From: Paraglaciecola sp. T6c | GTDB taxonomy: Bacteria > Pseudomonadota > Gammaproteobacteria > Enterobacterales > Alteromonadaceae | Direction: 5' to 3' | Length of the DNA stretch: 64,000 nucleotides | NCBI RefSeq assembly: GCF_000014225.1 | Contig: NC_008228.1 | Span: 4,898,001 to 4,962,000 of the forward strand | Shown: positions 55,286 to 64,000 of the stretch, piece by piece | Numbering within the stretch: position 1 is the stretch's first letter | Layout of the letters: the number at the start of each line of letters is the position of its first letter | Notes under the pieces: generated by a model | Told to the model about the DNA's origin: nothing | What the model saw: only the letters and a program-made list of their open reading frames with translations | Database searches by the model: none | Translations under genes and position numbers: made by a program

Positions 55286-56302
55286 ATGGGCAGTATTACA
55301 TTAAAACAAGTGACCAAAAGCTTCGACGAAGTAAATGTTATCAAACCACTGGATTTAGAAATCAGAGACGGCGAGTTTATTGTGTTTGTTGGGCCATCAG
55401 GTTGTGGTAAATCGACGTTACTACGCATGATCGCAGGTTTAGAAGACACCACCAGTGGCAATATCGATATTGATGGTCAAGATGCTACAAGCACGCCCCC
55501 TGCTAAGCGTGGCCTAGCCATGGTGTTTCAATCTTATGCGTTATACCCACACATGTCGGTTCGCAACAACATCGCGTTTCCTTTAAAACGCGCCAAAGTA
55601 CCGCCTGCAGAAATCGAACAAAAGATTGCCTCAGCGGCCAAAATATTAAATTTAGGTGATTACCTAGACCGTAAACCAGGTCAACTTTCCGGTGGTCAGC
55701 GCCAACGTGTGGCAATTGGTCGCGCCATTGTGCGCCAGCCATCTGCATTCTTGTTTGATGAGCCATTATCAAACCTTGATGCTTCGTTACGAGTCAACAT
55801 GCGTTTAGAAATTTCAGAGCTGCATAAAAGCCTGAAAACCACCATGATTTACGTGACCCATGATCAGGTTGAAGCCATGACTATGGCTGACAGAATTGCG
55901 GTATTTAATGCGGGTATTATCGAACAAGTCGGTACGCCACTAGAGCTTTATCAACATCCGGTGAATCGTTTTGTGGCAGGCTTTATTGGCTCACCAAAAA
56001 TGAATTTTATTGAGTTGAAGCAAGCCAAGGAAGACGGCGCAACATGTTTAGGCGTTCGCCCTGAGCACTTTCAGATTACAGCAGATGCCGGGATTTGGTC
56101 AGGTAAAGTCGGCGTTGTTGAACACTTAGGTTCGGAAACCTTCTTACATGTGCAGGTTGATGGCGTAGGTACATTAACCGTTAAAGCGAATGGAGACTGC
56201 CCATTAAGCTATGGTGATGATATTTCACTTAGTGCCGATCAAAGCAAGATACTGCGCTTCAATGACCAAGGGATCACCTTGCCAAACAAGGGAAATCAAT
56301 AA
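55286..56302 (+). CDS. smoK: Polyol ABC transporter ATPase (SmoK/UgpC-type)
   Basis: This 338-residue ATPase of the MalK/UgpC group has Walker [10 protein letters not shown] (near 38), Q-loop [11 protein letters not shown], signature LSGGQRQR, Walker [12 protein letters not shown] and H-loop VTHDQ. The C-terminal TOBE/OB region (about 240-338), GVRPEHFQI, supports a regulated carbohydrate importer. GGAGAA lies just before the ATG. It is the last of the four uptake genes; a 30-base palindrome follows 21 bases after its stop. Confidence 0.9.
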   Translation: MGSITLKQVTKSFDEVNVIKPLDLEIRDGEFIVFVGPSGCGKSTLLRMIAGLEDTTSGNIDIDGQDATSTPPAKRGLAMVFQSYALYPHMSVRNNIAFPLKRAKVPPAEIEQKIASAAKILNLGDYLDRKPGQLSGGQRQRVAIGRAIVRQPSAFLFDEPLSNLDASLRVNMRLEISELHKSLKTTMIYVTHDQVEAMTMADRIAVFNAGIIEQVGTPLELYQHPVNRFVAGFIGSPKMNFIELKQAKEDGATCLGVRPEHFQITADAGIWSGKVGVVEHLGSETFLHVQVDGVGTLTVKANGDCPLSYGDDISLSADQSKILRFNDQGITLPNKGNQ

Positions 56303-56323
56303 CAGCCATTTCAAACTATATGC

Positions 56324-56353
56324 GGCTATCGATACACTAGTGCATCGATAGCC
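56324..56353. promoter_or_regulatory. 30-bp near-perfect palindrome after smoK
   Basis: GGCTATCGAT (56324-56333) and ATCGATAGCC (56344-56353) flank CACTAGTG with one mismatched pair (A34/C43), giving 28 of 30 paired bases. It could be a transcript-end hairpin or an operator of the SorC-type regulator encoded downstream; it has no T run of its own. Confidence 0.45.
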
Positions 56354-56405
56354 AACGGCCGCTAATTACCGGCAAAAGGAAAGGCCGTTATAAGCATCTT
56401 TTTTT
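56354..56405 (+). terminator. Possible terminator behind the polyol ABC genes
   Basis: AACGGCC (56354-56360) pairs with GGCCGTT (56383-56389), and a run of seven T follows at 56399. The loop is long (22 bases), so it may only partly terminate transcription before the HAD gene. Confidence 0.45.
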
Positions 56406-56582
56406 GGCAAAATTTTTATACGCAGGCAATAACTCAATCCAAGTTTAAATGATATTTGCGTGTATATTCATTTACTTAATGAGCAATTGCTGCAAAATGG
56501 GCAGAGCTGCGAGAAGTAGCTGCCCACTAAAAAAAACAGTTAAACAGACGTTAATAGTGAATTAACGACAACGGTAATAATA

Positions 56583-57296
56583 ATGGACGTAAAACAAGCA
56601 TTGCCCGAATTATCTGACATACAATTGGTTATTTTCGATTGTGATGGCGTATTGATTGATAGTGAAGGGTTAAGTAAGCGCGAACTACTGATTCTACTGA
56701 GCAATCTAGGTGTGGATATCACTGATCACTACTTCGAAAGCCATTTTCTTGGGCATAGTTTCGAACACGTCACGGCTAAAATATACCAAGACTTTAATGT
56801 CGCTTTGCCTGTTACTTTTCGCCCTGAATATCAAAAAGCATTGATCGCAGCATTTACTGCCGAACTGCAACCGACGTCAGGCTTAACAGGCATACTTGAT
56901 ACCCTAGCGGTACCGCGCTGCATTGCCACGAGTAGTTCACCAACTCGTGTGGGGCATGCCATGTCAGTTACTGGGTTAGGTCGCTACTTTGCACCGCATA
57001 TTTTCACAGCTTCACAAGTGGAAAACGGCAAACCGGCGCCAGACCTGTTCTTATACGCTGCCAATAAAATGGGTGTTGATGCCCAGCATTGCTTAGTGAT
57101 TGAAGACTCACCCGCGGGTGTGCAAGCAGCAAAAGCGGCTAACATGCATGTGATCCGGTTTGCTGGCGCCAGTCATATGGAGCCTTGGCGCAGAGCGAAA
57201 GCTCCCCTGACCGACGATGTTACCACCATTGCACAGTGGCAGGACCTTTACACACTTGCTCCTGCATTAACTACTCATAAAGAAATCGAGAGGTAA
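56583..57296 (+). CDS. HAD-superfamily sugar-phosphatase, beta-phosphoglucomutase type
   Basis: This 237-residue cytoplasmic hydrolase has motif I FDCDGVLIDSEGLSK, seen as FDCDGVLIDSE (nucleophile Asp near residue 18), motif II TSSSPTRV, motif III in GKPAPDLFLYAANKM and motif IV IEDSPAGVQAAKAA. It is not in the regular transporter part of the operon but lies two bases before the SorC-type regulator. By context it may dephosphorylate a sugar phosphate that accumulates during polyol growth (inference). The Rhodobacter smo operon also encodes a HAD-type protein. Confidence 0.8.
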   Translation: MDVKQALPELSDIQLVIFDCDGVLIDSEGLSKRELLILLSNLGVDITDHYFESHFLGHSFEHVTAKIYQDFNVALPVTFRPEYQKALIAAFTAELQPTSGLTGILDTLAVPRCIATSSSPTRVGHAMSVTGLGRYFAPHIFTASQVENGKPAPDLFLYAANKMGVDAQHCLVIEDSPAGVQAAKAANMHVIRFAGASHMEPWRRAKAPLTDDVTTIAQWQDLYTLAPALTTHKEIER

Positions 57297-57298
57297 CC

Positions 57299-58258
57299 GT
57301 GGTTAAGCTTTCCAACGCCGAAAACAGACGATTAGATGATGCCGCTCGCGCTGGCTGGATGTACTACGTTGCCGGAAATACCCAAGATGAAATAGCTAAA
57401 AAGCTAGGGGTATCACGTCAATCGGCCCAGCGCATGGTTGCCTTATCCGTTAGCGAAAAGCTAGTCAAAGTCAGACTCGATCACCCCATTGCTAAGTGCA
57501 TGGATTTAGCCGATAAAATTGCCAGCCGCTTTGGTTTACAATCCTGCGAAGTGGTGCCGAGCGATCCTAGTGACCCCTCATCAACCGTGGGTTTAGCGCA
57601 GGCAGGCGCGAACGAGATTGAACGTCACTTAAAATCTGAACAGCCAAAAACATTGGCCATGGGCACCGGGAGAGTGCTTCGAGCATGCGTTGATGAATTA
57701 GCGCCTTTAAATTGTCCCGACCATAGGGTTGTGGCGCTATTGGGTAATATGGCGTCAGATGGTTCTGCCTCCCCTTATGATGTAGTGGTTCGTATGGCTG
57801 AGCGAGTGAACGCCAAGCATTATCCCATGCCATTACCTGTATTACCTGAAACCGTTAAAGCAAAAAATCAGTTACATGCCATGCCGCACATCGCGCAAAA
57901 CATGCAACTGGCTCAACAGGCTGACGTAACCTTTGTTGGCGTAGGCAATTTAGGCGCGAATTCACCGCTACATCTCGATGGTTTTGTGACCCCAAAGGAG
58001 TTAGATGAGTTGCAAGCGGGCGGCGCTGTGGGTGAAATGATCAGCTGGGTGTTTGATAAAAACGGCAAATTACTCGACTGCGCTATCAACCAACGTGTGG
58101 CGAGTACGCCGCTTATTGTCGGCTCTGACAAATTAGTATTTGCGTTGGCAGCAGGGGAAGAAAAAGTATACTCCATTTTAGGTGCGTTACGCTCAAAGCT
58201 AGTGAATTCGCTGATCACTAACGAATATACCGCCGAGCGCTTACTCAGTATCGATTAA
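57299..58258 (+). CDS. SorC/DeoR-type sugar-binding transcriptional regulator
   Basis: This 319-residue regulator has an N-terminal helix-turn-helix (NTQDEIAKKLGVSRQSAQRM) and a C-terminal sugar-phosphate-binding domain with TLAMGTGRVLRACVDELA, VALLGNMASDGSAS and TPLIVGSDKLVFALAAGEE. Such proteins bind phosphorylated sugars and control uptake operons; it probably regulates the smo genes. The start is taken as GTG 57299, two bases after the HAD stop (AGAGGTAACC precedes). A bidirectional terminator follows. Confidence 0.85.
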   Translation: MVKLSNAENRRLDDAARAGWMYYVAGNTQDEIAKKLGVSRQSAQRMVALSVSEKLVKVRLDHPIAKCMDLADKIASRFGLQSCEVVPSDPSDPSSTVGLAQAGANEIERHLKSEQPKTLAMGTGRVLRACVDELAPLNCPDHRVVALLGNMASDGSASPYDVVVRMAERVNAKHYPMPLPVLPETVKAKNQLHAMPHIAQNMQLAQQADVTFVGVGNLGANSPLHLDGFVTPKELDELQAGGAVGEMISWVFDKNGKLLDCAINQRVASTPLIVGSDKLVFALAAGEEKVYSILGALRSKLVNSLITNEYTAERLLSID

Positions 58259-58303
58259 AGCTTGGCTTGCCAGCAGCGCTCACAGCTAATAACGCGGACA
58301 CGA

Positions 58304-58329
58304 AAAAAGGGACCATTTGGTCCCTTTTT
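58304..58329. terminator. Bidirectional terminator between the regulator and fructokinase genes
   Basis: AAAAAGGGACC (58304-58314), ATTT and GGTCCCTTTTT (58319-58329) form a perfect stem with T runs on both strands, exactly between converging genes. Confidence 0.9.
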
Positions 58330-58358
58330 GATGTTTGATACCTTAAAACTAAGGTTGA

Positions 58359-59321
58359 TTACTTCTTTTTGACCACAAACGTCATTGCGTTCACTTCAGG
58401 TAAAGTCGGTAATGCCGTCATCGCACCAATTTTGGCGCACACTAAGCCACTGACCTTACCAGCGAATTCGATAAACCCTTTAAATTCGTCTTGATAGAAG
58501 TTTTGGCTTTGAGCGCTGTTAGCCATTTGAAACAAAATCGCGCCAATAAACGAGTCACCAGCCCCCGTTGTATCAACCGCGTTGATTTCATACGCCGGCA
58601 CAATATACTGCTGGCCGTTTTGTGAAATTAGGCAACCCTCTGGGCCAAGAGTAACCAACACTACTTTCACACCTAGGTCATGAAAATGTTGGCAGCCTGC
58701 TGCCATATCGTCTTGTTGTGATAATAAAACTAACTCTTCATCACTGACTTTGACCATGTCTGCCAAGGCGAAGTAGGTATTACAGATTTCTCTAAATTCG
58801 GCATCACGGCCGCGCCATAAATCCACGCGGTAATTTGGATCGAAACAAATAACATTGCCATTTTTCTTACCTTGCTGAGCTAAGCGTAAATAGCTATCCC
58901 CTAGCTCACCGCCCAGCAACGCTGTAGCTGAACCGAGGTGTAATATTGAATCATCTAACAGAGTTTTAATAGTTGAATCATCAAGACTGAGTTGTTCATC
59001 AGCACCGCGATTAAACGCAAATTCGCGCTCGCCGTTATCCCCTAATGACACAAACGCCAGAGTCGTGGATGAAGATAAAGAAGCCACTTGGTCAGTATTA
59101 ACGCCGTACCCTTTTACTTCGTTAATTAAAAACTCACCGAATGGGTCATTGCCTACAGAGCCGACCAAAACAGCATCGCCACCTAACTTCCCAATACAGG
59201 CAGCCACATTGGCCGGTGCCCCACCGGATTTTTTCACGTAATTAACGCCGTTCACCAAACCTTTGTTGGTATCTGTACACACAAAATCGATGAGCATTTC
59301 ACCAATGCAAACTATCTTCAT
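58359..59321 (-). CDS. mtlZ: PfkB-family fructokinase
   Basis: This 320-residue kinase has the PfkB N-terminal motif GGAPANVAACIGKLGGDA and the C-terminal catalytic DTTGAGDSFIGAIL (Asp of GAGD is the base). It likely makes fructose-6-phosphate, or fructose-1-phosphate less likely, from fructose formed by polyol dehydrogenase. The symbol is by analogy with the Rhodobacter smo/mtl locus. No sorbitol or mannitol dehydrogenase gene lies in the window. It has its own minus-strand promoter in the 570-base gap upstream. Confidence 0.82.
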   Translation of the reverse strand: MKIVCIGEMLIDFVCTDTNKGLVNGVNYVKKSGGAPANVAACIGKLGGDAVLVGSVGNDPFGEFLINEVKGYGVNTDQVASLSSSTTLAFVSLGDNGEREFAFNRGADEQLSLDDSTIKTLLDDSILHLGSATALLGGELGDSYLRLAQQGKKNGNVICFDPNYRVDLWRGRDAEFREICNTYFALADMVKVSDEELVLLSQQDDMAAGCQHFHDLGVKVVLVTLGPEGCLISQNGQQYIVPAYEINAVDTTGAGDSFIGAILFQMANSAQSQNFYQDEFKGFIEFAGKVSGLVCAKIGAMTALPTLPEVNAMTFVVKKK

Positions 59322-59891
59322 AACTTTCTTCCGTATAAAAATCGTAAAAAATTGATTTGACGAGAAACGTCTTAAGGGACTTCGAACGTGTCGGTATTAC
59401 ACCCTTTTGCATATTAGCTGCACTTGTTTCGCTTAGATAAATTCATTAGCAAAAAATCACCAATGACACTTAACAAAACGTGTTCGTTTTTCGTGGCCTG
59501 AACTGACTGTGATTATACCTACAAGCTAAAGCAATTAACATCTTTGCAGCCCTTTGTTTCTGTATAAATCAACATAATTTATATGATAAAAAAACGGGCT
59601 AGATTTGAGATAAACTGACCAACTAAAATCGAATATGAATGCATCATGTAATAACCTAACTTTTAGCCGAAGTTAGCTGCATAATATCCAATTTTAATCG
59701 ATTTTAAGCACATCAACCATATCGACTAAGATTAGCGTAAGCATCACTAAGAGTTGAAGCGGTGACAAAAGAGGCTCTGCCTATTCGAAGACGTAGAATA
59801 GGCAGATAAATACGGACAGCGAACTGTGCTAGTGGGTTACACGTCGTGAATTACGCGTTGTGAATTGAACATGGCGGATGATGAGTGAAGA
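59322..59891. other. 570-base gap with fructokinase promoter and a TetR-side hairpin
   Basis: No gene is seen. On the minus strand it carries the fructokinase promoter. The hairpin TCTGCCTATTC (59776-59786)/GAATAGGCAGA (59796-59806) lies near the 3' end of the TetR gene and is followed on the minus strand by CTCTTTTG, so it may terminate the TetR transcript. A 12-base imperfect direct repeat (CGTCGTGAATTA, CGCGTTGTGAATT) occurs near 59840. Confidence 0.55.
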
Positions 59892-60506
59892 CTAAGAATT
59901 GCGCGGGAAACTCTTTAACGCCATGTGAGCGACTTCCACTAATTGCTCTTCAGTTGCCCCGCTGCTTGCCTGAATAGCAATGCCATTAATGACGGTACAT
60001 AAATAACGAGCCAATGCTTCTGAATCTTCATCCTTTGATAAGTCACCTTGGTTTTTGGCCAATTCGAAACGGTCACGTACTTCTGATTCACTTTGTTGAC
60101 GGCGGCTAATGAGTACTTCCTTGACGCCTGCTGCCGCTTCACTGCATGCCAAAGCGCCTTGTACCATGACACAACCCTGTGGATGAGATGTATCAGACAT
60201 ACTTTGCGCTGCACCTAGCAACATAAACTTAGCGACGTCATAGGCTGTAGCTTGCTCTAAAGCGGGTTTGAAAAAACCACAAGGGCGGCTTTCATAAAAT
60301 TCGATAGCCTTTAAAAATAGCTGTTCTTTATTGCCGAAGGCAGAATACAAACTGGGTTTGTTGATCCCCATAGCGCTGGTTAAATCAGACAGAGAGGCAC
60401 CGTCATATCCTTTGGTCCAAAATACGTCTAACGCTTTTTCAAGCGCGGCCTGCATGTCAAAAGCTCTAGGTCTTCCTACAGTGGCGGTACAACTAACAGC
60501 ACTCAT
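59892..60506 (-). CDS. TetR/AcrR-family repressor
   Basis: This 204-residue regulator has a TetR N-terminal helix-turn-helix (YDGASLSDLTSAMGINKPSL, then YSAFGNKEQLF) and a C-terminal ligand domain with HPQGCVMVQGALAC. It is encoded divergently from an RND efflux adaptor/pump pair and is the likely local repressor of that operon. A palindrome in the shared 418-base region (60568-60582) is a candidate operator. Confidence 0.85.
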   Translation of the reverse strand: MSAVSCTATVGRPRAFDMQAALEKALDVFWTKGYDGASLSDLTSAMGINKPSLYSAFGNKEQLFLKAIEFYESRPCGFFKPALEQATAYDVAKFMLLGAAQSMSDTSHPQGCVMVQGALACSEAAAGVKEVLISRRQQSESEVRDRFELAKNQGDLSKDEDSEALARYLCTVINGIAIQASSGATEEQLVEVAHMALKSFPRNS

Positions 60507-60567
60507 TTTTTAGCTCCTGATGTAAATATGGTCACATAGTAAACAGGTAAGTAACCCTTGTCTACAT

Positions 60568-60582
60568 AGGGTTATATACCCT
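60568..60582. promoter_or_regulatory. Candidate TetR operator palindrome
   Basis: AGGGTTATATACCCT has 5-bp inverted arms (AGGGT/ACCCT) around TATAT. It lies 62 bases upstream of the TetR start and 343 upstream of the efflux adaptor, in the divergent region where a TetR site is expected. Confidence 0.45.
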
Positions 60583-60924
60583 TTAGTACAATACAAGTAG
60601 CCCGCATGATGTGCAGGATTAGGCAAGATTACTGAAGTTTTCGACATTCAGATAACACGTTTGCCTGCGTATTATGTACCGTGTGGTTAGGCACTCTAGT
60701 CTACACAAAGTTCAAGTCTCATTGCTTTTCTCAAGTACATGACTGCGCGTTATTCGCGGCCTATAAAAAACTGATATTAAATAGAATCAAAATAACTTAC
60801 CACTCGGTACAAAAATAGATTGACTAAATACCGTTCATCTATATTCTTACCGACCAGTACATAAATGACAACGTTTATTAAGAACAACATTTTGAACCAG
60901 GTTAAATCAAAGGAAATAAATCTT

Positions 60925-62172
60925 ATGAGCACAAAACACGCTTTTAAAAGTTGGCTACTTGGCGGGATCGCCAGCGTTGTGTTGGTTGCTTGTGGCAACC
61001 CAGACGAATCAAACCAACCTGCGGCCCCAATTGCACCGCAAGTGAGTGTGGCCCAAGTCGTCAATGAACGTATTACCGAGTGGGACGAATTCACCGGTCG
61101 CTTACAAGCACCGCAAACGGTCACCCTAATGCCACGTGTATCTGGTTACATTGAAAACGTATTGTTTGAAGAAGGTGCCGTTGTTGCCAAGGGTGACGTT
61201 TTATTTCAAATCGATGCACGCCCTTTTAAAGCCGAAGTTGATCGCTTAAAAGCAGAATTACAAAGTGCAAAAAGCGCGGCGATTCAAGCGCAAAATGATT
61301 TCGACCGCGCCAAAACCCTTAGCGAACAACGCGCCGTTTCTATCGAAATATTAGATGGACGCTTAGCACGTAAACAGCAAACTGCTGCCACGGTTGCCTC
61401 GGTATCTGCTGCATTAGAACGCGCCGAGTTAGATTTATCTTACACCCAAGTCACTGCGCCAATCGCTGGCCGCGTGTCTTACGCACTCATCACCGAAGGT
61501 AACTTTGTCAACGCAGGGCAAAGCCAGCTTACGAGCTTGGTTTCAATGGACAAAATGTACGCCTACTTTGATGTAGACGAGCAAACTTACTTAAAGTACG
61601 CCCAATTAGCAGAATCAGGCCAACGCTCTGATACCCGCGATGCAACAGGTAATCCCGTTTACATGGCACTTGCCAACGGTGCGAACTTCTCTCACACCGG
61701 CAATATCGATTTTGTTGATAACGCCGTCAACCAGCAGACCGGTACTATTCGTATTCGCGCCACCTTTGCCAATGATGATCATTCTTTACTACCAGGCTTG
61801 TTCGCTCGGGTAAAACTGACGGGTAGCAATTCATATCAGGGAATTTTGATCGATGAAAAGGCCATTGGTACCGATCTCAATAGAAAGTTTGTGCTACTCG
61901 TCAACCAAGACAACGTATTGGAATACCGCAACGTGGTATTGGGCGAAAAAATCAACGGTTTACGCATAGTGGTTGATGGCTTATCGCCTGCAGACACCAT
62001 AGTCGTCAACGGTTTACAGCGCGTTCGTCCCAGCATGAAAATTCAACCGAAAATCGTCGATATGACCTCACAAGAAGCCCTGACTGCTTTACGTCAGCAA
62101 CAGAAATTACTTGACCAAACCAGCAATGAATTGACTGCTCAAGCAGACAATGATTCAGCTGAACGCGGTTAA
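60925..62172 (+). CDS. RND efflux periplasmic adaptor lipoprotein (AcrA/MexA type)
   Basis: This membrane-fusion protein links an RND pump to an outer-membrane channel. It is a lipoprotein: signal peptide with lipobox VLVAC, then CGNPDESNQP. Domain landmarks are TEWDEFTGRLQAPQTVTLMP, the hairpin region QNDFDRAKTLSEQRAVS, and DLSYTQVTAPIAGRVSYALI. I take ATG 60925 (MSTKHAFK) because AAGGAA precedes it; the ATG at 60865 would add 20 residues without a signal. Length is 415 aa. The pump gene follows after 11 bases. Confidence 0.9.
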   Translation: MSTKHAFKSWLLGGIASVVLVACGNPDESNQPAAPIAPQVSVAQVVNERITEWDEFTGRLQAPQTVTLMPRVSGYIENVLFEEGAVVAKGDVLFQIDARPFKAEVDRLKAELQSAKSAAIQAQNDFDRAKTLSEQRAVSIEILDGRLARKQQTAATVASVSAALERAELDLSYTQVTAPIAGRVSYALITEGNFVNAGQSQLTSLVSMDKMYAYFDVDEQTYLKYAQLAESGQRSDTRDATGNPVYMALANGANFSHTGNIDFVDNAVNQQTGTIRIRATFANDDHSLLPGLFARVKLTGSNSYQGILIDEKAIGTDLNRKFVLLVNQDNVLEYRNVVLGEKINGLRIVVDGLSPADTIVVNGLQRVRPSMKIQPKIVDMTSQEALTALRQQQKLLDQTSNELTAQADNDSAERG

Positions 62173-62183
62173 GGGAGGCAATC

Positions 62184-64000
62184 ATGTTTTCGCAGTTTTT
62201 TATACGCCGTCCCATATTTGCGGCCGTTATCTCGCTGATTTTCTTTATCGTAGGGGCCATTTCTGTTTGGCAACTGCCGATAACAGAATATCCGGAAGTG
62301 GTTCCCCCGACTGTGGTCGTGACCGCAAACTACCCAGGTGCAAATCCAAAAGTGATTGCCGAAACAGTGGCATCACCTCTTGAGCAGGAGATTAACGGTG
62401 TGGAGAACATGTTGTACATGTCTTCTCAGGCCACCTCTGATGGCACTATGACACTCACCATTACATTTGCCATTGGTAGCGATGTAGACTTGGCGCAAAC
62501 TCAAGTGCAAAGCCGTGTTGAACGTGCCAAGCCGCGTCTTCCTGAGGAGGTACAACGCCTTGGTGTTGTGACCGAAAAATCATCACCAGATTTAACCATG
62601 GTGGTGCATTTAACCTCTCCTGATGAACGCTACGACATGTTGTATTTGTCTAACTACGCGGTGCTAAACGTCAAAGACGAGCTCGCTCGCATTAACGGGG
62701 TTGGCCAAGTGCGCGTATTCGGTGCCGGCGATTACAGCATGCGTGTATGGCTAGACCCAAATAAAGTGGCTGCATTGGGCTTGTCTCCAGCAAATATTGT
62801 GGCGGCTATTCGTGAGCAAAACCAACAAGCTGCTGCTGGGAGCCTAGGTGCTCAGCCTAGTGGCGACAGCGACTTTCAGCTGTTAATTAATGTTAAAGGT
62901 CGCTTGACGGATGTAGAAGAATTTGAGGACATCATTGTTAAAGTGGGCGAACAAGGCCAAATTAGCCGCTTAAAGGATGTTGCACGCGTTGAACTTGGCG
63001 CATCAACTTATGCCCTTCGTTCTATGCTCGATAATAAAGACGCTGCCGCCATGCCTGTATTTCAAGCATCGGGCTCTAACGCGATCCAAATTTCTGATGA
63101 TGTACGCAGCAAGATGGCTGAGCTATCTAAGAGCTTCCCTGAAGGTTTGAGTTACGACATCGTTTACGACCCAACCGTATTTGTGCGAGGCTCAATTGAA
63201 GCCGTGGTTAAAACCTTGTTCGAAGCCCTACTATTAGTGGTATTGGTTGTGGTGCTGTTCTTACAAACGTGGCGCGCCTCGATCATTCCTTTGGTCGCAG
63301 TTCCTGTATCTCTGGTTGGCACCTTTGCCTTCATGCATCTGTTAGGCTTTTCACTTAATGCCTTATCGCTATTTGGCTTGGTACTCGCCATCGGTATTGT
63401 AGTAGATGACGCCATCGTGGTGGTTGAAAACGTTGAGCGCAACATCGCAGATGGCTTATCCCCTATCGCTGCAACCCAAAAAGCCATGAAAGAAGTCACT
63501 GGCCCTATCGTAGCGACCACCTTGGTTCTAGCGGCAGTATTTATTCCAACGGCATTTATGTCAGGCCTAACGGGGCAGTTTTACAAGCAGTTCGCCCTGA
63601 CCATTACTATTTCAACCTTTATCTCGGCGATTAACTCGCTAACGCTAAGCCCTGCATTATCAGCCTTATTGCTTAAAAGTCATGACAGCAAGAAAGATGC
63701 CCTGACCCGAGGCATGGACAAACTGCTCGGCGGCTGGTTATTTAACCCATTTAACCGCTTATTCACTCGTTTATCAGACGGCTACGGCTGGGTCGTTAAA
63801 AAAGTTCTGCGCTTTGGTGTTCTGGTTGGTGTGATTTATATCGGCTTGGTTAGCTTGACCGGTTTGCAATTCGCCACCACGCCTACGGGCTATGTACCCG
63901 GCCAAGACAAACAATATCTAGTGGCATTTGCCCAGTTACCTGATGCAGCCTCGCTTGATCGCACAGAAGAAGTCATTAAAGAAATGTCTCGCATTGCGCT
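62184..64000 (+). CDS. RND (HAE1) multidrug efflux pump, 5' part
   Basis: This is an inner-membrane proton-driven exporter of the AcrB/MexB type. The first 605 codons are in the window; the gene continues past 64000. The start MFSQFFIRRPIFAAVISLI is preceded by AAGGGAGG. The TM4 proton-relay segment GIVVDDAIVVVENVERN is present, with the Asp pair that carries protons in AcrB. The porter region LAQTQVQSRVERAKPRLP also fits. It is co-transcribed with the adaptor. A TolC-type gene is not seen. Confidence 0.92.
   Translation, partial: MFSQFFIRRPIFAAVISLIFFIVGAISVWQLPITEYPEVVPPTVVVTANYPGANPKVIAETVASPLEQEINGVENMLYMSSQATSDGTMTLTITFAIGSDVDLAQTQVQSRVERAKPRLPEEVQRLGVVTEKSSPDLTMVVHLTSPDERYDMLYLSNYAVLNVKDELARINGVGQVRVFGAGDYSMRVWLDPNKVAALGLSPANIVAAIREQNQQAAAGSLGAQPSGDSDFQLLINVKGRLTDVEEFEDIIVKVGEQGQISRLKDVARVELGASTYALRSMLDNKDAAAMPVFQASGSNAIQISDDVRSKMAELSKSFPEGLSYDIVYDPTVFVRGSIEAVVKTLFEALLLVVLVVVLFLQTWRASIIPLVAVPVSLVGTFAFMHLLGFSLNALSLFGLVLAIGIVVDDAIVVVENVERNIADGLSPIAATQKAMKEVTGPIVATTLVLAAVFIPTAFMSGLTGQFYKQFALTITISTFISAINSLTLSPALSALLLKSHDSKKDALTRGMDKLLGGWLFNPFNRLFTRLSDGYGWVVKKVLRFGVLVGVIYIGLVSLTGLQFATTPTGYVPGQDKQYLVAFAQLPDAASLDRTEEVIKEMSRIA

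Noticed and set aside
60777-61124. 115-residue minus-strand frame over the efflux adaptor start
   Set aside because: Shadow of the signal peptide and adaptor N-terminus; no independent evidence.
1-64000. CRISPR array, rRNA, tRNA, complete IS element or prophage
   Set aside because: I found no spaced direct repeats, no cloverleaf-type sequence, no transposase and no phage structural gene in either strand.

Overview
The window looks like a chromosomal segment of a marine gammaproteobacterium, most likely of the order Alteromonadales (inference). The evidence is the E. coli-like block lysA-dapF-DUF484-xerC-yigB-uvrD, a UvrD that starts almost like the E. coli protein, many c-di-GMP genes, and a polyol ABC operon. 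There is no rRNA or other taxonomic marker, and I see no tRNA, CRISPR array, integrase or complete insertion sequence.

Layout. 1-7.0 kb is a core block: the lysA 3' end, dapF, a DUF484 gene, xerC, a HAD phosphatase gene, cysE (inverted), and uvrD behind a LexA-like box. 7-18.5 kb holds single housekeeping and stress genes: a REC-REC-GGDEF cyclase, RarD, NrtS, a VTT-fold membrane protein, a formate/nitrite transporter, DUF2177, hemerythrin, a peroxiredoxin-like protein, a phosphatase/lipid-kinase fusion, a lipoprotein, an MscS channel and a DUF2383 protein. Most are separated by clear hairpin terminators. 18.5-21 kb is a scar: an unknown three-gene membrane cassette abuts the surviving 3' half of a diguanylate cyclase gene.

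21.6-38.2 kb is a defence island. A cytosine-C5 methyltransferase gene faces a long minus-strand array. In transcription order this is a methyltransferase/HNH fusion, a UvrD-like helicase with duplicated N-terminal modules, DrmA, DrmB, a NERD-nuclease/helicase, an unknown helical protein and an Hsp70/actin-fold ATPase. DrmA, DrmB and the C5 methyltransferase are DISARM components. The DrmC phospholipase-D protein and the class markers DrmD and DrmE are absent, and other enzymes take their place, so this looks like a DISARM-related variant. Two genes carry G8 or G9 tracts that could allow on/off switching.

40.9-47.9 kb is four successive copies of a two-gene cassette. Each encodes an outer-membrane beta-barrel and a short periplasmic PstS-like protein, joined by a 1-4 nt stop/start overlap. 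The last copy faces a membrane GGDEF-EAL protein with a periplasmic sensor region, which suggests (inference) a family of periplasmic ligand-sensing or uptake pairs, perhaps tied to c-di-GMP.

50.6-59.3 kb is a polyol (sorbitol/mannitol-type) uptake locus: an outer-membrane protein, an SmoEFGK-like ABC transporter, a HAD phosphatase, a SorC-type regulator and an inverted fructokinase gene. 59.9-64 kb is a TetR regulator divergent from an RND efflux adaptor and the 5' part of its pump, which runs off the window.
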